A DNA stretch of 64,000 bases, from positions 1,730,810-1,794,809 of the forward strand of contig OZ024742.1 in the NCBI GenBank assembly GCA_964016885.1, in the 5' to 3' direction. The position numbers and the translations under genes were made by a program. The stretch comes from Eledone cirrhosa (taxonomy: Eukaryota > Mollusca > Cephalopoda > Octopoda > Eledonidae). This document shows, piece after piece, positions 52,068 through 62,796 of the stretch (positions are counted from its first letter, which is position 1; every line of letters begins with the position of its first letter). Below the pieces are notes generated by a model. It did no database searches. It was not told the origin of the DNA and was given only the letters and a program-made list of their open reading frames with translations.

Positions 52068-52380
52068 TTTATAATAATAATAATGAGTATAAAGGAAGTT
52101 GCAGCTGCACTATAGCAGTTGCAACTATTGAAGTCTGTCAAAAAGCACTCAATGAGTGAGGGATTGTTATATATCTACCGAACACAAAAAGTAGAAATAT
52201 AACAATCGGTAGAAATATAACAATCCCTCACTCATTGAGTGCTTTTTGACAGACTTCAATAGTTGCAGCTGCTATAGTGCAGCTGCAACTTCCTTTATAC
52301 TCATTATTATTATTATTAAAAAAAAATAATTGTTTCTACTATTGGCACAAGGCCAGCAATTACCCAGTACATTACTGGTA
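52007..52380. repeat. Foldback with about 170-bp arms including a SINE-B end
   Basis: The left arm starts TACCAGTAATGTACTGGGTA and the right arm ends TACCCAGTACATTACTGGTA. The inner arms carry GAGTATAAAGGAAGTTGCAG, GCTGCACTATAGCAG and ACTTCAATAG in inverse order, with only about 32 bp between near 52180-52211. The arms differ by a few positions (for example GCAGTTGCAA against TTGCAGCTGC). Confidence 0.9.
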
Positions 52381-53692
52381 TCTATCTATCTATCTAAGGC
52401 GGGTAAAATTCCCGAGATCCATGGACAAGTTCTCTCCAGCGGTCTCTGTCCCTCATTATCGCTGCCATGTCCTGCATCTCCAACAGACCAGTGTCTGTCC
52501 TTAGGGCATCAACATAGGTTAACCTTGGTCTTCCTCTTCTAGTGTGTCCATGTAGGGGCTCCCAAAGGAGTACTGAGTGCAATGTCAACTCTGGATGTCG
52601 GTGAGCATGTCCAGCTAACCTCAGTCTCCTCTGTGTCACTTTTGAGCTGACTTTTGGGATGCTCCCATACAGCTCTGAGTTTTTCATCCTCAGTGTATAC
52701 TGATCAATGTTCAGAGCCATCCTCAGCATTCTCGTGTAGCACCCATCCACCAACTGAGTGAGTTTCTTGGTCAGTGTCCAAGTCTCAGACCCATACAGCA
52801 GCACAGACTCCACTACAGCAATGAAGAGGCGGATTTTCAGGTCTCTACGAAGGTCCGACTTCCACACCGATCTCAAGCTGTGGCACGCCGCCCAGGCCTT
52901 GCTCTTCCTCTCAACCACATCATCTTCCGTATTCCCAATCTTTGCTCCCAAATACAGGAAGTCCTCAACCAATTCCAGCGGCTTCCCGCCTACATTAGTG
53001 ATCCCCTCTGGCTTCTCAACATTCTCTACCAGATATTTTGTTTTAGTCTAATTCATTCTCAGCCCCACACTCATCGACACAGTCTCAACCTCCCGCATCA
53101 AATCCCCTGCCTCCTTCACTGTATTTGTCACCAAAACTATGTCGTCGGCAAACTCAGCATCCGATACCTTTTTCGCCCTAATTCTCCTGCTCTGAGCCGG
53201 TGCTACAGTAAAGCCAGAGTCCTGGTGTTTCTCCAGTGCAAGCCGCATACAATAGTCCACTACGATGATAAAAAGGTAGGGAGCCAATGTACCTCCCTGG
53301 AGCACTCCAGCCAGTATCTCAAAGAACTCTGTCATCCCATCAGGTGTAATGACTTGGGCTTTGGTGTTGGTGTAGAGCAGTGATATCAGGTCCACTATCT
53401 TCTTGGGGATTCCATAAGCCTGTAAGATCTTCATCAGGCAGTAACGGTCCACAGAATCAAAGGCCTTCCTAAAGTCAATGAAAACCATGAACGCAGGAAG
53501 GCACTTTGCTCTAGCTCCCTCTAATATCCACCTCAGCATCAGGATGTGACTGGTGGTTGATCTACCCTCTCTGAAGCCGTTCTGGTTGTCCCTGAGCTTC
53601 TTCTCCATTTTAGGCTGGATCCTGTTAAGAATCATCCTGTTGAGGGTCTTTGCCACAAGTGATGTCAGTGAGATCCCCCGGTAGTTGTTGGT
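52381..53692 (-). mobile_element. Second LINE family, 5'-truncated, with likely TSD
   Basis: Read on minus, it runs from inside the reverse transcriptase to a (TAGA)n tail (TCTATCTATCTATC on plus at 52381). The sequence ATTACTGGTA occurs directly outside both ends, at 52371-52380 and 53693-53702, as expected for a target-site duplication. The target is the end of the SINE-B-based foldback. A second copy of the same family lies at 61810-64000. Confidence 0.88.
52394..53692 (-). pseudogene. LINE reverse transcriptase / C-terminal region, one nonsense codon
   Basis: RT landmarks are NNYRGISLTSLVAKTLNRMI, NGFREGRSTTSHIL, FIDFRKAFDSVDR, LQGGTLAPYLF and FADDIVLV. The C-terminal part has FLYLGAKIGNTEDD, LYGSETWTLTK, RRLRLAGHAHRHPE and RRGRPRLTYVDALR, ending GSREFYPP. 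A TAG at 53048-53050 follows LRMN. The 61.8-kb copy has GAG (Glu) there. The N-terminal endonuclease is missing by truncation. The clade is not settled from motifs alone, but it is distinct from the RTE-type copies and has no PHD-like finger. Confidence 0.85.
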
Positions 53693-53702
53693 ATTACTGG
53701 TA

Positions 53703-54147
53703 TATATATATATATATATATATATCCCCAGCCTAACACACATACCTATTTATACCACAGTAATAATATAGAAGAATTAGTGTAAAAGTTATTCTCTCTT
53801 TGACTTCTTTCTTTCAAGAAAAAGATCACAGTTATGTTCTAAGTCCATTCTACCTTTGATGTAACTGGTAAGACCTTTTAGTTTTTGTTGGGGTCTATCT
53901 TCAGGAATGACCCCTTTTCTTATATCTTTATAAATCTCCCATTTTTACTTTTCATTGGTTCCAGCTAAACATATTTTTGATCACTCTGCTCCCCCCCTCT
54001 CTCTCTCTCTGGTTTCATTCCGTTTCTCTCTCTTTCTGGTTAATTCTATCTCTCTTTCTATTAAATTGATGACCCCACCCCCTATCCACCTTGTAGTAGT
54101 ATTACACATTATTATTATTAAAATGTTTATAGCATTTCTTCCTTACT
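53703..54147. other. Unassigned stretch with (TA)n and (CT)n patches
   Basis: TA run at 53701-53724 and CT-rich patch at 53995-54060. No MYO9 exon or repeat family is recognised. Confidence 0.5.
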
Positions 54148-54297
54148 CGGTATTCTGATTTCAAATGGATAAAATTACTTTCAAACCTTCTGAGGCCAAT
54201 AAAATAAAGTACCAGTAACTTACTTGGGTAGATATATTCGAATTTTTTCACCCCTCAAAATTGCTGGGCTTCTGCCCAATTTGGAAAATAACATTAT
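54148..54297 (+). repeat. SINE-B copy, diverged 3' part
   Basis: ATTTCAAATGGATAAAATTA, GGCCAATAAAATAAAGTACC, AGTAACTTACTTGGGT and GGCTTCTGCCCAATTTGG follow the family order. Confidence 0.7.
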
Positions 54298-54347
54298 TAT
54301 GTCAGCCATTGTGGCCAATAAATGAAATCATTATTATTATTATTGGC
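54298..54347 (+). mobile_element. Isolated 3' tip of zf-RVT LINE family
   Basis: GTCAGCCATTGTGGCCAATA, AATGAAATCA and (TTA)n match the 3' end of the LINE at 35.8-36.8 kb. Confidence 0.75.
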
Positions 54348-54349
54348 GG

Positions 54350-54570
54350 TGGATTGGCAGTATCGGTAGTGGGTCGGACGCCATACTTTGACGCATAGAG
54401 TTACGGCCCTTGCCATTCTGAGCTCAAATTCTGCCAAGCTTAACTTTGCCTTTCATCCTTACGGGGTCCATAAAATAAAGCACCAGTAATGTATTGGGGC
54501 TGATTTAATCGACTTTCCCCTCCCCCAATTTACTGGCCTTGTGCCTATACTAGAAATCATTATTATTATT
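54350..54570 (+). repeat. SINE-B copy
   Basis: GGATTGGCAGTATCGGTAGT, CATTCTGAGCTCAAATTCTG, TTTGCCTTTCATCCTTACGG, GCACCAGTAATGTATTGGGG and GGCCTTGTGCCTATACTAG are present. Confidence 0.92.
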
Positions 54571-54918
54571 ATTACTAGCAGAAAAACCACTCTTCACAAG
54601 TATATATGCATGTAGATATGATACATCAAATAAAATCGTAATTGACAATATACACAGAAATTGAACGAAGACTGTGTTACATTTTCTTATGTAATCAGTA
54701 ACGTAATCCATGATACATTAAAAAAAAGACGATATTATATTATAAACTGCATTAGGAGAAAATTAGTGACGGAAATATATGAATGTTTATTTAAACGATC
54801 GCTAACTGGAAGTGTTGACATTTGAAAATTTTAAAGAAGTGAATCTTTAAATAAGGCACAAAATTATTTATATTTAATCAAGAATAACAAAATTTAGTAG
54901 ATAAATTATGTAATATTC
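54571..54918. other. Unassigned AT-rich stretch
   Basis: I see no exon-like frame or known repeat in this stretch. Confidence 0.5.
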
Positions 54919-55035
54919 ATTCATTACGATCTGAGTTCAAATCCCGCCGAGGTTGACTTTGCCTTTCATCCTTACGGGGTAGATAAAATAAAGTACCATT
55001 GCTGGCCTTGTGCCTAAAGTAGAAACAATTATTTA
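54919..55035 (+). repeat. SINE-B copy, head-truncated with internal deletion
   Basis: TTACGATCTGAGTTCAAATC, CCGCCGAGGTTGACTTTGCC and TTTCATCCTTACGGGG are followed by AAGTACC joined directly to ATTGCTGGCCTTGTGCC. The AGTAATGTACTGGGTA part is lost. Confidence 0.85.
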
Positions 55036-56569
55036 TACAAAGTAATCCAACTTATTTTACAAACGGGGTAAAAAATATATTCTGAACACTGTCTCGCACT
55101 CCTTACTTTATTATAGTTTAGATTATAAAACGAAAAATTAACTTAAACATTTCTGTTGTTCACTGGACTAATGCTTATTCTAGGGTCACAGTTGTTTGCC
55201 AGGTTTCAAGCTCAATATAATTCTCCAATCAGCAAGATAAGACAAATCTTCTCATCTCTCGTATATAATCCATAGAATGAGACTTAATGTCACTCTGACC
55301 AGCTGTATTAATCTGGTTCATCTCTCCTATATAATCCATAGAATCTGGTTCATCTCTCATATATAATCCATAGAACCAGACTTCACATCACTCTGACCAG
55401 CTGTATTAATCTGGTGGTACAGAGTTCTTAGATAATAATGTAGAAAAGGTAAAGATGAAAAATTAAGTCCTTTTATTCTTCTAAGTTTCTATAAAAATAA
55501 ATGGAAAAAACAAAATAAAAAAAAACCTTGCTCAAGCTCTATTATTCATATATAGACATTAATATATCATGATTTGGGCATTGACTCAAGGACTGAAATA
55601 TTAGTTCTGTTTATTGTTGTGTCTTCTGAGAAGATAGTAATGATAAAGGAAGCAATGCCTGTGAAATATCCTTTATATAGCAGCAGTATGATATATAACA
55701 TTATTTAAAGGAATGGTAAGTTTTAAATAACAGAAATGTCCTTATATCAACCTAAGTGAAATAAAATGTAAGTATATACCATAAATAGAGAATCCTTTGT
55801 TATATAAAAACTCAAAAGGATATCTGTTCCCTACATTTTCCTTTTCACGCTGGTTGCCATTGTGACTTGAAGTGTCCTAGGGCTTCGAACTGCCGTTTTC
55901 CTTTCCTAAATTAGAAAAATGACAGCCTGCCTATGGAAGGAGCCCCATGAAGTGGTGTGGCTGTTGCAGCGATTGCTACTGGCCATTCTTTGTGGTAATA
56001 CCTCCGCCATTTTGTCTGCAACTGAGAGATAGCACTCAAACTGGGGTGTGATTTGTGTCACTCCCTCCCCATTTTCCATTCCTTTTGCTGTTTAATTTCT
56101 ACTTTCATTTTACTTTCTTATTCTATTTTTTATTACTTTACTGTCAAATTATCTCCCTCTATTGACGACCGTTTTTTTATAGTTATCTCCCCTATACTCT
56201 ACCTTTAGTTATCTCCCCCATTCGCTAACTTGCCCAGTTATCTCCCCTGAATTTCCTTTCTTTAACATATTTACTGAGTTTTCATATTTTAAATTTCGTC
56301 TCTTCATAAACATTTCACAACTGCATCCTTAACTGTCGCTATATAATTAGCCCCAGCTGTATATCAACACCTTATATTCTATATCACTCACCTTTATCTC
56401 TATAATTAACTTCCACATCACTTTAATCAACCTCAGGTGTGTTATGTACATCACTAACTTTCTTTATTATATAATCAATCACAGGTGTGTTAATTTGATA
56501 TTTATAATGATTTTGTTGTATATCATTCTTCAGTCATATTTGTTGGTGATTGTCTCTTTCTATATTTAA

Positions 56570-56570
<1 letters not shown>
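55036..56570. other. Unassigned AT-rich stretch
   Basis: A short duplication (TCATCTCTCGTATATAATCC and TCATCTCTCCTATATAATCC, near 55250-55370) and a GC-richer patch at about 55850-56060 are visible. Neither matches a family I recognise. No MYO9 exon was found. Confidence 0.5.
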
Positions 56571-56599
<29 letters not shown>

Positions 56600-56609
<10 letters not shown>

Positions 56610-56706
56610 ATTAGAATACTGGAGCGTGTTTGAGTCAAACACCCTCTTCGTATTATAGAAATGACAGTAAAAGGTATGCTCAATGCAGTTAAACAGAGCC
56701 AAAAAA
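56600..56706 (-). repeat. 3' flank of hammerhead-bearing repeat
   Basis: It is the inverse of about 40-150 at the window start (AAACACCCTCTTCGTATTAT, CTCAATGCAGTTAAACAGAG). On the minus strand it lies downstream of the hammerhead in the left arm. Confidence 0.8.
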
Positions 56707-56936
56707 TTAAGAGAGTAAAACAAAGAATCCTTTAATACATCAAAAGTTTTTATTAGCCGACAATGTTTCGTCCTATTAAGGACTCATCAGGGCAATCAAA
56801 ACAACAAGAGGTAATTTCGGCAGATACAAGCCAGAAACTCTGAAGAATATGGAGTGTACATACACTAATGTCTTACAAAGATATACGATAATAAAAATGA
56901 AGATAAAAATAATAAAATTATAAAATTATAATAACT
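56707..56936 (-). repeat. Left arm of hammerhead inverted repeat
   Basis: It is the inverse of 57752-57981. The outer word is TTAAGAGAGTAAAACAAAG and the inner word AAATTATAATAAC. I saw only scattered differences. Confidence 0.92.
56747..56801 (-). ncRNA. Type I hammerhead ribozyme, left arm
   Basis: On minus it reads TTTTGATTGCC, CTGATGA, stem II GTCC-TTAATA-GGAC, GAAAC, ATT, GTC, then GGCTAATAAAAAC. It has the same core and stems as the plus-strand copy at 57887-57940. Confidence 0.82.
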
Positions 56937-57751
56937 AAGGATGTAGATAACATTAAGAACCATATTACAAATATAGTCCAAAGCCACCAACTTAAATCTA
57001 AACAAATTTGGTTATATAGAGCAGGAATTATATATAACACAGTATAATACATTATAATAATAATATATTTATACCAACATTAAAATTCCAAATTAAAAAT
57101 CAAAAGGTACAATATATACATGTATATATGTGCGCACACACACACACATACACACACATATTACAATACACATATCTATTTTCTATTACACAGAAATTAA
57201 GCCCTATTGGAAGTTTGAATATTAAAAATATTAAAAATAAGCATGGTAATAGTGAAAATAATGCTAATACATCTACCCAATATACATGAGGCAATAATAT
57301 GATATAATTACAAGAAACACTTATAACAAATAATAAACAACAAAATTATATAATTCAATACAATATAATAAAGTAGAATAGGTAATCCCCGGTTAATTTA
57401 CAGAAACAATATAGATGTCACAGTGAAATACAATGATAAAATGTTAACATTATATTAACAATTACCATAAACAATATGTACAACATGATTCATACTGGGT
57501 TACATAATAAATGAGGAAATATCAATCATATAATATAATACAATAATACTCAAAAAAACTATATTGGTACAGGGAACAATTATGATGTTACAGAAAAAAT
57601 ATGTTGTTACAGAAAAAATATACAGACATCTAACATGATATGTAAAGTCTAAATATCATAATGTTACATATTACAATATTAAAATATTAAAAAATCCAGA
57701 CATCTTATAGGATATATAAAGTTTAAATATCATAATGTTATATATAATAAA
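56937..57751. other. AT-rich spacer between hammerhead arms
   Basis: About 815 bp have very low GC. A partial direct duplication involves AAAGTCTAAATATCATAATG at about 57645 and AAAGTTTAAATATCATAATG at about 57719. No coding frame is recognised, so no reverse transcriptase or endonuclease is present. Confidence 0.6.
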
Positions 57752-57977
57752 TGTTATTATAATTTTATAATTTTATTATTTTTATCTTCATTTTTATTAT
57801 CGTATATCTTTGTAAGACATTAGTGTATGTACACTCCATATTCTTCAGAGTTTCTGGCTTGTATCTGCCGAAATTACCTCTTGTTGTTTTGATTGCCCTG
57901 ATGAGTCCTTAATAGGACGAAACATTGTCGGCTAATAAAAACTTTTGATGTATTAAAGGATTCTTTGTTTTACTCTC

Positions 57978-57981
<4 letters not shown>
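57752..57981 (+). repeat. Right arm of hammerhead inverted repeat
   Basis: It is the inverse of 56707-56936, ends TTTACTCTCTTAA and runs into a TA microsatellite. Confidence 0.92.
57887..57940 (+). ncRNA. Type I hammerhead ribozyme, right arm
   Basis: The motif has stem I strand TTTTGATTGCC, core CTGATGA, stem II GTCC-TTAATA-GGAC (4 bp, 6-nt loop), core GAAA, stem III AC-ATT-GT (2 bp) and C, then stem I strand GGCTAATAAAA. GCC/GGC and TTTT/AAAA segments pair across an internal loop. All invariant hammerhead core positions are present (CUGAUGA, GAAA, GUC). Cleavage would fall between C57929 and G57930. A 2-bp stem III is the form reported for Penelope-like retroelements. Confidence 0.85.
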
Positions 57982-58062
<81 letters not shown>

Positions 58063-58147
58063 ATATATATATATATATTGATTCTGAGAAATAACATGCT
58101 AATGTATATATATATATATATATATAGTGTATGTGTGTGTATATATA
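57982..58147. repeat. (TA)n microsatellite
   Basis: Two long TA runs are separated by TG-rich and short unique sequence (ATTCTGAGAAATAACATGCT). Confidence 0.93.
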
Positions 58148-58285
58148 ATTGTTTCTACTTTTGGCACAAGGCCACCAATTACCCAGTGTATTACTGGTAC
58201 TTTATTTTATTGACCCTGTAAGGTTGAAAGGCAAAGTTAACCTCGGCGGGATTTGAACTCAGACCATAAAGGGACGTAACTCTGT
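58148..58285 (-). repeat. SINE-B copy, minus orientation
   Basis: On plus it reads TTGTTTCTACTTTTGGCACA, AGGCCACCAATTACCCAGTG, TATTACTGGTACTTTATTTT and CGGCGGGATTTGAACTCAGA, the inverse family order. Confidence 0.92.
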
Positions 58286-58321
58286 GTATATATAATGATT
58301 CTAAGAAGTAATATGTTAATG

Positions 58322-58354
<33 letters not shown>

Positions 58355-58460
58355 ATATAAGTATATAATGATTTTAAGTAATGTGCTAATGTCTATATAT
58401 ATGTTTGTGTATATATATATATGTGAATATAATGATTTTAAGAAGTAATATGCTACTGTC

Positions 58461-58495
<35 letters not shown>

Positions 58496-58502
58496 TTATG
58501 TA

Positions 58503-58560
<58 letters not shown>
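58286..58560. repeat. TA/TG microsatellite with repeated unique blocks
   Basis: The block AATGATTTTAAG...TAATATGCTAATGTCTATAT occurs three to four times between TA runs. Confidence 0.85.
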
Positions 58561-58563
<3 letters not shown>

Positions 58564-60778
58564 CCCACAGCCAGTCATAAATTTAAAAGCATATTACTTG
58601 ATGCTTTTGATAGTAAGGAAGAGCAATTAGAGTCGTACAATATAGAGGAATGGTGGGAATTCCTGAAAGCTAACCTGCTGAAGGCGACAGATGAAACCTG
58701 TGGCTGGAGCAGGCCTATAGGCAGGAGGAGAGTAACTTGGTGGTGGAACAGTAAGGTGGAGAGGTCAATCAAGGCCAAAAAGCAGGCTTGGAAAGCATGG
58801 CGGGATGGGGGAAGTAGAGAAGACTATCAAGTGGCCAGGAGGGAAGCTAGGAGACAAGTGTACTTCGCAAGAAGGGAAGCAGAGGAAAGAAAGTTCAAGC
58901 ATGTTCTACAACGCGAGGACCAAAAACGTGAGGTGTTCAGGATTGCTAGGCAATGTGTCAAGGAAAACAGTGATATTGTCGGGGAGAAGTGTGTCCTAAA
59001 TGATGATGGTGTACTTGCCATCACTGACGCTGATAAGAAGGTAGCTTGGAAGTGTCACTACGAAAGGCTACTAAATGAGGAGAATAATTGGGAGAAAGAC
59101 AGTCTCCCCCACATCGACCCAATAGAGGGACCAGCAGTGCAAGTTGAAGGTAGTATAATAAGTAAGGCGATCAAAGACATGAAGACGGGCAAGGCGGCCG
59201 GGCCTTCGGAAATAGTTGCCGAAATGCTGAAAGCATCTGGAACGGTGGGACACACTATGGTCACCCGGATAGTAAACCAAGTCATACAGAATGGGGTCGC
59301 TCCGAAGGACTAGCGCAGCAGCATCATCATTAACTGCTACAAGGGTAAAGGTGATGCCCTAGATAGGGGAAACTATAGAGGCATTAAATTAATTGACCAG
59401 GTCATGAAGGTCACAGAAAAAGTAATAGCGCAACTAATCAGAGAGCGAATTGATCTAGACGAAATGCAGTTCGGGTTTGTGTCAGGTAAAAGTACAACAG
59501 ACGCTCTTTTCATTGTACGACAACTACAGGAGAAGTACCTAGCTAAAAGTAAACCCCCATACTTAGCTTTTGTTGACTTGGAGAAAGCCTTTGACAGAGT
59601 ACCCCGCTCGATTATCTGGTGGGCCCTTAGAAAACTAGGTGTTGATGAATGGCTTGTGAGAGCTATACAAGCCATGTATAAACAAACAGCCAGCAAGGTT
59701 AGAATTAACAACGAATATAGTGAAGAGTTTAGCGTAAAAGTTGGTGTTCATCAGGGCTCCGTCCTTAGCCCCCTACTATATATTATTGCCCTTCAGGCTA
59801 TAACAGAGGAGTTCAAGACCGGCTGCCCATGGGAACTCCTATATGCAGATGATCTAACGCTCATAGCTGAATCAATGGCTGAACTAGAGAAGAAATTCCA
59901 AACACGGAAGCATGGCCTAGAATCAAAAGGCATTAAAGTTAACTTGTCTAAGACTAAAGTTCTAGTTTGTAGGAAGGAAAATAGGGCACCGGTTCCATCT
60001 GGGAAATGGCCATGCTCAGTGTGTAGGAAAGGAGTAGGTAGAAACTTCATTTTATGTCCCAAATGCAAAGTATGGGTGCATAAAAGATGTAGTGGGATCA
60101 CAGGTAAACTATCTAAGAATATAGATTTTATACGTGGCCGGTGCTCTGGTGCAATAAGTAGCAGCAAGTGCCCACAGAATACTAACTCGTTCCATTGCAC
60201 AGGTGGTTCTATAGAAATAGTGGACAGCTTTCAGCAGTGGGGGAGGGTGCTCTGAAAGTACAGTAGCTAGGGTCAGAACGGGATGGAAAAAGTTCAGAGA
60301 GCTTATACCACTATTGGCCGCTAAAGGGTTCTCTCTAAAAATGAAAGGCAGGCTGTATGATGCCTGCATACGAACAGCAATGTTACATGGCAGTCAGACC
60401 TGGGCATTGTGTGCAGAGGATATACGCAGACTGGAGAGAACCGAAGCTTGCATGCTCCGCTGGATGTGTAATAGTAACATACGTGAACGGCAAAGCATAA
60501 ACGTACTAAGGGAGAAATTAGAAATAAGAGGGATCAGATGTTGTTTACTCGAGAGAAGACTACGTTGGTATGGTCACGTGATGCGCATGAAAGACGACAG
60601 CTGTATAAAAAAGTGCAGGGCAATAAAAATAGACGGTAGCCACGGAGTAGGCAGACCCAGAAAAACCTGGGACGACTTGATAAATTCAGACCTCACACAC
60701 TTACACCTCTCCAAGACAATGTCACTGGACCGAGATCTTTGGCGCTACACAGTAATACAGAAAACCCGCCCTACCTAA
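58561..60778 (+). pseudogene. RTE-type polyprotein, nonsense codon and deletion
   Basis: The pre-RT region has TWWWNSKVERSIKAKKQAWK and ARREARRQVYFARREAEER, then KCHYERLLNEENNW, typical of RTE-clade linkers. RT motifs are KGKGDALDRGNYRGI, MQFGFVSGKSTTDAL, FVDLEKAFDRVPRS and LLYADD. The finger (CSVC, CPKC, HKRC) ends with RGRC, so one Cys is lost to Arg. TAG at 59311-59313 replaces Trp of the PKDW motif. A short deletion near 60235, where RYLGDKIS should be, shifts the frame. The C-terminus then continues to the stop at 60776-60778. Confidence 0.9.
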
Positions 60779-61172
60779 GTACAAAGTGAAACCTACTACA
60801 GTCAGTAGGCACCTCTAACAAAATACACTCCCGTCCCACTACCCCCACCCCATCCACACCACCCCTTTCAATGTAAAGTTATGTTGGTACCACAACATCC
60901 AGTCTGAAACAAATGAGGTCGTGTAGGTGTCACGACAAAAAAAAACACACAGTCCACGCTGTAATGTGGCCGTGTAGGTAACACGGTAAAAACCTCCCAG
61001 TTCACACTGTAAATGTGGTTGGTGTTAGGAAGGGCATCCAGCCGTAGAAAACCCGCCAGACAGTCCTATGCGAGCAAGACACCCACTCTTGCCTCAAGTG
61101 GGAAAACTCACATCCAAACCCATGCAAGCGTGGAAGATGGACGTTAAACGATGATGATGATGATGATGATGA
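58561..61172 (+). mobile_element. RTE-type LINE, longest copy in window
   Basis: It starts after a TA run in the region between endonuclease and RT, then carries full RT, PHD-like finger, C-terminal tail, a roughly 390-bp 3' UTR and a GATGATG tail at about 61150-61172. The UTR closely matches that of the copy at 20.7-21.1 kb. Confidence 0.93.
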
Positions 61173-61573
61173 TATATATATGTGTGTGTGTATATATCGT
61201 TTCTGAATTTGTTTAGCAAGATTCTTTATCTATGTGCATATACATATATATATACATGTATATATATAGATACATATATATATATATATGTGGTGGTGGT
61301 GGTGTATATATAATATATGTATAAATAAATACATATGCGAATGCCTATATATATATATGTATAAATACACCCAGTAAATTGTGAGTCTAAAATCCTGTTT
61401 GCTTCAGGTTAAGTTTATCCAAGCAATGTAGTATTTCCCGTAGTTTTAGACACAATTTACTGCCTTTATTACTACATATATTATTATATGCTCAGTTTTA
61501 TACTTTGAGCTTGTTAATTACAGGGTATCAGTATGAGTTAGTAACTCTGTATTATATTTGTGTATATATATAT
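61173..61573. other. TA/TG microsatellite and unassigned sequence
   Basis: TA and TGG runs near 61265-61300 and about 180 bp of AT-rich sequence. Nothing else is recognised. Confidence 0.55.
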
Positions 61574-61800
61574 ATGAAGGCATGTGGCTGAGTGGTTAGA
61601 GAATTGGATTCGCAATCGTAAGGTTGTGAGTTCGATTCCTGGACCAGGCGATGCGTTATGTCCTTGAGCAAGACACTTTATTTCACGTTGCTCCTTCTAC
61701 CTGGAGTTGCGACCGATAGATAGTATTAGCAATTGGAAAGACCAACGGAAACATTGTTCCCTCGGTCCGATTTGACGAAAGTCGATCGATTTCTATATAT
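61574..61800 (+). repeat. SINE-A subtype 3
   Basis: GGCATGTGGCTGAGTGGTTA, GTGAGTTCGATTCCTGGACC, GTCCTTGAGCAAGACACTTT, GATAGATAGTATTAGCAATT and CCTCGGTCCGATTTGACGAA are present. This is the best-preserved subtype 3 copy here. Confidence 0.92.
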
Positions 61801-61816
61801 ATATATATCTATCTAT

Positions 61817-62610
61817 CTAAGGCGGGTAAAATTCCCGAGATCCATGGACGAGTTCTCTCCAGCGGTCTCTGTCCCTCATTATCGCTGCCATATCCTGCAT
61901 CTCCAACAGACCAGTGTCTGTCCTTAGGGCATCAACATATGTTAACCTTGGTCTTCCTCTTCTAGTCTGTCCATGTAGGGGCTCCCAAAGGAGCACTGAG
62001 TGCAATGTCATCTCTGGATGTCGGTGAGCATGTCCAGCCAACCTCAGTCTCCTCTGTGTCACTTTTGAGCTGACTTTTGGGATGCTCCCATACAGCTCTG
62101 AGTTTTTCATCCTCAGTGTATACTGGTTAATGTTCAGAGCCATCCTCAGCATTCTCGTGTAGCACCCATCCACCATCTGAGTGAGTCTCTTGGTCAGTGT
62201 CCAAGTCTCAGACCCATACAGCAGCACAGACTCCACTACAGCAATGAAGAGGCGGATTTTCAGGTCTCTACGAAGGTCCGACTTCCACACCGATCTCAAG
62301 CTGTGACACGCCGCCCAGGCCTTGCTCTTCCTCTCAACCACATCATCTTCCGTATTCCCAATCTTTGCTCCCAAATACAGGAAGTCCTCAACCAATTCCA
62401 GCGGCTTCCTGCCTACATTAGTGATCCCCTCTGGCTTCTCAACATTCTCTACCAGATATTTTGTTTTAGTCTCATTCATTCTCAGCCCCACACTCATCGA
62501 CACAGTCTCAACCTCCCGCATCAAATCCTCTGCCTCCTTCACTGTATTTGTCACCAAAACTATGTCGTCGGCAAATTCAGCATCCGATACCTTTTTCGCC
62601 CCAACTCTCC
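61817..62610 (-). pseudogene. LINE RT end and C-terminus (non-inverted part)
   Basis: It starts at the palm motif (SDAEFADDIVLVTNTV on minus) and continues through SVGLRMNETKTKYLVENVEK, FLYLGAKIGNTEDD, LYGSETWTLTKRL and RRLRLAGHAHRHPE to GSREFYPP. The frame is open, so the break is the inversion junction. Confidence 0.85.
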
Positions 62611-62796
62611 GAACTTGATGGCGACCAACCTAAGGTTTAGGAAGAATCTGGGGAAGATGTGGACCTAGATCTCAGATATGCACCTGTCCAAGTCCCAGAT
62701 TGATTTCATTCTGGTGAGGAAAAAGTGGCGGAATAGTGTTCTGAACACGGAACCATACAGCTATTTCAGTACACTGGGTAGTGACCACCGGCTTGT
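62611..62796 (+). pseudogene. APE-type endonuclease C-terminal remnant
   Basis: In one frame: TNLRFRKNLGKMWT, a TAG at 62666-62668 where Trp is expected, ISDMHLSKSQIDFILVRKKW and LGSDHRLV. The QIDFIL and SDHRLV motifs mark the end of the AP-like endonuclease of non-LTR retrotransposons. SDH contains the catalytic Asp-His pair. A frameshift at about 62797-62812 then moves to the RT frame. Confidence 0.78.
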
